Source: Paragordius varius (Eukaryota; Nematomorpha). Taken from it: 64,000 nucleotides of DNA. A program made the position numbers and the translations under genes. The stretch lies in NCBI GenBank assembly GCA_964247055.1, contig OZ176051.1, forward strand, positions 4,650,001 to 4,714,000. Reading direction: 5' to 3'. Position 1 is the first letter of the stretch. Every line of letters begins with the position of its first letter. Shown one piece after another: positions 59,105 through 64,000 of this stretch. Under the pieces are notes generated by a model. It worked only from the letters and a program-made list of their open reading frames with translations. It was not told the origin of the DNA and did not search any database.

Positions 59105-61723
59105 AAATTAAACAAAAACAATTCAGAGCAGTATGAGGTTAAAATAACTCCCCACTTTTATTTCTATATAATAAAAATTTAAATATACTTGTTGGGTTTT
59201 GGACTTTTATGTATTGTTGTGTCATTAGTAAAACCATTTTCACTCGGCGGCGTATTCTTTTGATTGGTGATATTATGTTGCTGTTTTTGTTCCGAAAGAC
59301 TAGTATTCAGTTTTTTATGGGTTGTTGATCCTAGGATATTGTCCTTTTTGTAATGACTACTCAATCGACTATTAGTGTTAAGTTGATTATTATGATGTAC
59401 TACTAAGTGATGATTATTACTTTTACGCCTTTTTTGATAACTTAAACGGGCCAATATTTTAGTAGCTTTTTCATATTGTTTGACTAATGTCTCATATATG
59501 TGAACTAAATTGTTTGCCATAACTTGTGCATTATTTTTGGTTGGGCAAAATATAAGACACGAAGATATAGTAGGTATTGATCTTTTTGAACTAGTTTCAG
59601 ACGCAAAACTATTTTCATTCAAAGAATCATTCTACAAAAGTTATATTTAAAAACATGATATTAACTAAAAATTACTATTGCATTGATAAATATTATATAC
59701 CATTTACAATTCAAACTAGCCCTTAAACAATTTATATTCCCCCTTAAACAATTCAAATTCACCCTTAAATAAATCAAATGTTTTTTAATACTAAAAATTA
59801 CTTATACTTTTTTTATATTTTTAAAAAATGAAATTTTGTGTAAATTAAAATATTACTGAAAATATAAAAAACTATGCCATTATTTTTTATATTAATGATG
59901 AATTATATTAGCCCAAACACATATAATTTATTTTTTGGGTGAATTTGAATTGTACAAGGGTGAATTTGAATTGTAGATGGTATAAAAATATTTAACTTAC
60001 CAATTTCATTCTTTTCCGGTCATATACTTGAGAGGCTGTAACAAAACCGTTTTCCTGTTTTATTTGAAAACAACAAAATATAAATTATAAAATTCATAAA
60101 AAAACACCATAAATTATAATTCAAACCTTTTCGCAATCTAAATTTTCTCCAAAGCTAGTTGATGGAAGGGACAAATAAAAGAGCATGTCGGGATCAAGCG
60201 ATAACAAGGTTTTATTATAATAGGTGGGGATTGGTAAAAAATGCAATTTCTTAACTATTTTTCCAACTGAATCATGGTTATTTGAATCGGACTTTTTTTC
60301 GATTATTTCATAGATTTCTTGTCCAATCTTCACATATTCACTGTGATAAAATGGAAAAGAAATAGCATTTGCTAAATATTATGTGACTTTTAAAGTTTTT
60401 TAAAGAAACCACTTCTATTTTGTTACAAATTACCAATAAAATTTCATGAAAATTGAATAACATAGTTTTAGGCTACTTACTTTAGTTTTATTGGACGAAA
60501 ACTAGCCTCATACATGGTGGCGTCCATAAATTGAAGCAAGTCGCCACAATTAGATCGTGTGGGAAGTGTAGCACTCATGCCTACAATTCGTATTTTACGG
60601 CATTTTTGTTGTCGATTGTTGGACATTTCACAAGATTTATTGTAAAACATGATCTATATTTCGTAATTTATGCTATAATTTAATGTTTATTTATAAAAGA
60701 AATTACTTTTAAAAACATTTTATAAAAAATGAAAAAGAGGGTAGATCTTAGGTATGAATACATCCTTTTATTTTTATATTGAAATGAAAAATCTCACTAA
60801 AAATAAATTACTTTGGTTATAAAATTTTCCAAAACTGCTGATCTATGTGTACCACTTTCGTATCCTAACATATGGATTTCATCAATCACAACAACATCTA
60901 AGAGGATATAAAATAATCAAATTTGTAAAAAAATTGAACATAAATAATTAAAATCGTCTGAAACACATTTTTCCAAAATTTGTATATGTTTTAAACGGTA
61001 AAATAAAAATTAAGAATATTTTAATAAAAACCATCTAAATTCATTATGTCGGAGTTAAAATCAACTTTCTACACAATAAAATGCATGTCCGACACATTAT
61101 AGTAAACAATCTAAAGGCCTTATGTTGTAAATTATTTTAGAAAACAGTCTTTTATATCGGCATATAGATTAGCATCGGTTGTGATATACCATTAATGGGT
61201 TTTACATACAAAGTATTAAATAAAATATAGGCATATAAAACGTAATATCTACCAAGTTTAGCGAGTAAAGATCCATTGTGTTCCGTAACAAATGCGTCAA
61301 ACAAGGAATTTGCTTTTTCAAAGGTAGCAATGTAAAGAGATGCCCTTCGCCTTCGATTTTTAGGTGGAAATACTCCTTTGCCACCCGCATATTCTTCCAA
61401 GATGAAATTGAAATCATCGCTGTAAAGCGTTAATTTTTGAATCTTATTAAATATAAATAGGTACTTTTTCTTGAACGATTGCAATATATGGTAAAACAAA
61501 TAAAACATTCTTTTCTTCCAAAAGTTTTTCTAACATAATGATTTCAGCAATCAAAGTTTTCCCGCCCGACGTAGGCATGTTGCATATAAAATTGTTAGTT
61601 ATTGATTGATACAATTTTAAACAATATATTTGCCAATCTTTAATTTATGCTATTTTTACCATATAATGCAAAAATATTTTCATTTTTTTCAAGAGATTTC
61701 CGAATAATAGGGTTAATTTCCAT
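41534..61723 (-). CDS. HELQ: HELQ, superfamily 2 DNA repair helicase
   Basis: 21 exons give 1057 residues (human 1101): 61660-61723, 61465-61637, 61253-61442, 60812-60897, 60481-60653, 60127-60340, 60001-60054, 59189-59631, 58578-58774, 57954-58134, 56699-56952, 56495-56634, 56293-56375, 56001-56073, 55825-55897, 44039-44199, 42825-42926, 42584-42760, 42203-42316, 41915-42049, 41534-41620. HELQ is a 3'-5' helicase acting at stalled forks and crosslinks. Motifs are ALYDWQ, Walker [52 protein letters not shown] and QMIGRAGRP. The ratchet and helix-hairpin region follows ([27 protein letters not shown]). No polymerase domain follows, so it is HELQ rather than POLQ. The N-terminal extension of vertebrate HELQ is missing. 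Exon 8 adds about 100 disordered residues. Start ATG 61723. Confidence 0.95.
42970..44010. mobile_element. TIR element R3 in a HELQ intron
   Basis: About 1.04 kb with inverted ends: CATGGGGTGGGGTGATAAAA on the left, TTTTTTATCACCCCACCCATG-like on the right. Subterminal regions repeat CTTGACTT / AAGTCAAG motifs. There is no ORF. A second copy runs off the right edge of the window. The superfamily is not recognised. Confidence 0.75.
44320..55620. repeat. 11.3-kb minisatellite array in a HELQ intron
   Basis: Tandem units alternate between about 40 bp and about 37 bp. Each carries AAGAAACTATGATG, then GGGTGAATGAAACGG or AGTGAATGAAACGG, and TTAACGGTGAAT or TTAATGAAT. Length divided by unit size suggests near 290 units. 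Edges are more diverged than the core. Blocks recur at a higher order: a roughly 475-bp block near 45340 repeats near 45815, and the marker GGATAAGAAACTTTG repeats near 48530, 51050 and 52665. The plus strand is purine-rich and poor in C. The whole array lies between HELQ exons 15 and 16 (intron 44200-55824). Confidence 0.98.
48001..48088. other. Non-repetitive interruption of the minisatellite
   Basis: About 88 bp of ordinary AT-rich sequence between minisatellite units. No ends or target duplication are obvious. Confidence 0.8.
56983..57268. mobile_element. MITE family M3, copy 2 (HELQ intron)
   Basis: TA-flanked; TACCATTTACAATTCAAAT at the left, doubled GGGTGAATTTGAATTGTTC motifs at the right. 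It ends about 30 nt upstream of the acceptor for the exon 56699-56952, so it may supply part of the 3' splice region. Confidence 0.85.
57567..57875 (-). pseudogene. Decayed tandem copies of a HELQ exon end
   Basis: Downstream of exon 57954-58134, whose end codes [15 protein letters not shown], the intron holds three degraded copies of that stretch: near 57570-57600 ([11 protein letters not shown]), 57695-57750 ([12 protein letters not shown]) and 57838-57870 (AGVNLLA). They lie in the same orientation at roughly 130-bp spacing. Repeated local duplication with later decay is the simplest reading. They are not needed for the reading frame. Confidence 0.65.
59043..59101. repeat. (TA)n microsatellite in a HELQ intron
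   Basis: A pure alternating TA run of nearly 60 bases. Confidence 0.95.
59698..59982. mobile_element. MITE family M3, copy 3 (HELQ intron)
   Basis: TA-flanked; same ends and double subterminal motif as the copies at 11887 and 56983. It fills most of the 369-nt intron 59632-60000 and ends about 18 nt from the donor side. Confidence 0.85.
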
Positions 61724-61788
61724 TTCTCAACAGGTTTTAAATTTGAAAAACCTAACCGATTTTACATTCATATGCTTTAATTTTAATA
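61724..61788. promoter_or_regulatory. Putative bidirectional promoter HELQ/RBX1
   Basis: Only 65 bp separate the divergent start codons of HELQ (61723, minus) and RBX1 (61789, plus). Both 5' UTRs and the core promoters must fit here or overlap the coding starts. No TATA or other clear box is identifiable in the AT-rich sequence. Confidence 0.6.
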
Positions 61789-62183
<395 letters not shown>

Positions 62184-62253
62184 CCGAAATTTACTTTCTT
62201 AATATTTAATTATTAATGTTTATTTTTTTTTATTGTTACATCTAATACATTAT

Positions 62254-62263
62254 AATAAATAAA
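62254..62263 (+). terminator. Probable RBX1 polyadenylation signal
   Basis: AATAAATAAA lies about 70 bases past the RBX1 stop, a normal position for a poly(A) signal. In such AT-rich DNA, chance occurrences are common. Confidence 0.5.
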
Positions 62264-62301
62264 TCTATTTTTTGTTTTGTGATAAAATGTTTTTATAAAA
62301 T

Positions 62302-62646
62302 ATGACTAAAAGTAATATAATTAGCCCTTTAAAAAAGTCAATATTTTGTTTTAAAACATGTTCAAATTTAAAAAGTTTTAGCTATACCAAAAATTTTAAA
62401 AAGATAGCCAAATTTCTTATGTATTATAATGGTCTAATTTTAAATTGTAAAAATATTGCTCAACTCAACAGTATGTTAAAACATAGTGATGTTTTTCACA
62501 TAAAAAACATAACGTCTATATTTGGTAATGAGATCTTCATAATATTTTTAACATGTATTTGCACACTTTTATATTGATACTCAAAACTGTTGGAACCTGC
62601 ACCTTACAAACAACGAAGTCAATGGGAATATTTCATAGCTTTTTAA
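62302..62646 (+). CDS. Small ORF with an in-frame TGA before its last 22 codons
   Basis: ATG 62302 opens a 91-codon frame with a Lys/Ser-rich N terminus and one hydrophobic stretch (IFIIFLTCICTLLY), ending at TGA 62575-62577. The same frame continues for 22 codons, KLLEPAPYKQRSQWEYF and on, to TAA 62644-62646. This second part looks like real protein. It could be a small single-pass, perhaps mitochondrial, protein with a mutated or recoded codon, a decayed gene or chance. I recognise no family and see no SECIS-like motif downstream. Confidence 0.35.
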
Positions 62647-62967
62647 AGATTTAAATAAAAGATATAATTATCTAAACATCATTGGTCCATAAAAATTCAT
62701 TTTCTTAATCAGCAAAAAACTATTTACCAAGTATTATTTATTATTATGGCAATAAGTTACCATTTTTTATATAGCCTTACATTAAAATATTACGATAATT
62801 TAATTTTACGATAACGTTATCCATTATAGGATGCAAAAAAATTATTTTATTGTGTATCAAACTCATAAAAATTTATTATATTTATCTTAATTGTTATTCT
62901 TATGTATGCAACAAAAAAATAATTATTGATTCACATCAATATGTAATATAATGGCTATAGACACGTA
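62647..62967. other. Non-coding interval
   Basis: AT-rich 3' flank of the minus-strand gene that follows. No feature seen. Confidence 0.5.
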
Positions 62968-63620
62968 TTATTCTGTAGTTTTTTTCAGCTTATTGACCGC
63001 AATCTCCTTAACCAACGAGTCCCATGTATTCTCCTCTTTGGCCGCAATTTCTTTACTATATCGTTGAGCCAATTTTATGCGTGACAATAAGGGATCATCA
63101 TGTTGAGACGTCGTAACCTGAGCTGTGCTATTATTATTGGGTACTGTTGAGTGTTCACTTATTATATCTTTGGCGGGCTGTATTTCTACTATTTTATCGT
63201 TTTCACTTATTAATTGTAGGCAAGTTAAACGATCTTTCGATGGACTTGGAGATATTAGTGTACCTCCACCTCCTGACCCAGGACCTCCTGACAATATTTG
63301 GCTTGGTAGATTGCAAGAATTATTTTTCATTAAAGTCTCAATATTTTGATTTATGCTAGTGGCAAAAGTTTGTAAATTTGGGAATTGATTTGTACATAAT
63401 TGATGTAATGGGATTAAATGGTCTTTAATGTCTGTAATAATCATGAATAAATAAATAAAAATTCACAATATTTAGGAACCTGACTATGTTTTACCTTTAT
63501 CAATGATTGTGTTTTGTTTGTAGATGTATTTTAACGCTTTATTCACATGCTTATTGTTTTCTAGCAGGACATTCAGTTTATTTTCCAAACTTTTGATTCG
63601 TTTATCTATTTCGGTTTCAC
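62968..63620 (-). CDS. Unrecognised coiled-coil protein, 3' exons (5' partial)
   Basis: Exons 63495-63620 and 62968-63431 join in phase across a 63-nt intron to about 196 residues, ending at TAA 62968-62970. The first exon reads EIDKRIKSLENKLNVLLENN, a likely coiled coil. The second has IPLHQLCTNQFPNLQTF, then a Gly/Ser/Pro linker with PGSGGGG. It ends in a charged helix (RIKLAQRYSKEIAAKEENTW, SLVKEIAVNKLKK). The acceptor at 63621 needs a phase-1 exon further upstream, outside or beyond the repeat at the window edge. I do not recognise the family. Confidence 0.75.
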
Positions 63621-63699
63621 CTATAAAAATATATATAAAAGGTTTTGTACCCGATATTTAAAAAAATATTCAGTAAATAAACTTAGTTGAACACATTCA

Positions 63700-64000
63700 G
63701 GAGTCGGTGTTTAAATCTAAACTATTATAATTTAACATATGTACCATTGACTTTGTAAATTATTTAATACATATTGTTATGGTTGTTTTATCTTTTTGGT
63801 GACTTATTTCTCATATGTGGTTGAAAATGATCAAAATAATTTCCGTAAAATTCGTATTGGTTGGCAAAAAGTTACATTTATAAGAAAAATGACCTAAGTG
63901 TTTTTTTATCACCGATCTTCAAGTGTATACTTGCTGGCGTAGGTTAACTTGTTCACCTTGTCACGCTTGACTTGGTCAATAGCGATTTTTTTAACACCTC
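63700..64000. mobile_element. TIR element R3, second copy, cut by window end
   Basis: In inverted orientation this matches the left half of 42970-44010: TTGCCAACCAATACGAATTT-like sequence, AAGTATACACTTGAAGATCG and GTCAAGCGTGACAAGG. The last bases (AACACCTC) correspond to its GGGGTG terminus. The inner boundary is approximate. Confidence 0.65.

Noticed and set aside
61152-61508. Continuous minus-strand ORF through 61443-61464
   Set aside because: It reads the 22-nt intron in a wrong frame. Removing the intron restores the conserved helicase sequence on both sides.
41534-61723. POLQ (helicase-polymerase) instead of HELQ
   Set aside because: The frame ends soon after the helix-hairpin region, with no family A polymerase exons in the window, and residues such as EEFW match HELQ.
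62302-62646. Selenoprotein or mitochondrial-code insertion explaining the TGA
   Set aside because: No SECIS-like motif was seen downstream and the flanks look nuclear. Kept only as an uncertain ORF.

Overview
The window is animal nuclear DNA, roughly three quarters A+T by eye. It holds intron-split genes for animal-type proteins: an R7-class RGS protein, SNAP-25, a TRIM-NHL protein, DAD1, signal peptide peptidase, HELQ and RBX1. Several introns are only 22-26 nt. Some repeats carry hammerhead ribozymes, one of them in a short SINE-like insertion, as in schistosome Sm-alpha repeats and Penelope-like elements. Tiny introns are known from dicyemid mesozoans, and very short 5' introns from schistosomes. 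I therefore infer a flatworm or mesozoan-like lophotrochozoan. The species is not established and no database search was possible.

Layout. 94-3435 (+): 3' part of an R7 RGS gene. 3958-4833: broken LINE interrupted by a hammerhead element. 5210-8725 (-): signal peptide peptidase, eight exons. 8986-10870: a TTAA-flanked element and a second repeat family. 11690-12985: another LINE remnant with a MITE inside. 13095-13462 (-): DAD1. 14109-16090: nested copies of the TTAA element and the second repeat. 16891-17180 (-): possible membrane-protein exon. 18672-25505 (-): TRIM-NHL gene with a possible alternative last exon. 26213-28975: dead hAT transposon with its own target duplication, holding an 847-bp hammerhead-ribozyme insertion. 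29.3-30.1 kb: hAT MITEs. 31020-36129 (-): complete SNAP-25 gene, seven exons. 36.1-41.4 kb: repeats only. 41534-61723 (-): complete HELQ helicase, 21 exons, with an 11.3-kb minisatellite in one intron. 61789-62183 (+): RBX1, divergent from HELQ across 65 bp. 62302-62646 (+): small ORF of uncertain status. 62968-63620 (-): 3' exons of an unrecognised coiled-coil gene.

The host genes are unrelated in function and form no visible pathway cluster: G-protein regulation, ER intramembrane proteolysis, N-glycosylation, ubiquitin ligation, membrane fusion and DNA repair. Exons were built by matching reading frame, splice phase and remembered family sequences. Every junction listed has GT/AG ends and a consistent phase, and the assembled SPP, SNAP-25, DAD1 and HELQ proteins have near-family lengths. 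The most striking items are the hammerhead-ribozyme repeats, the very small introns, the intronic minisatellite with higher-order structure, decayed tandem copies of a HELQ exon, and a TTAA element that has repeatedly inserted into itself.
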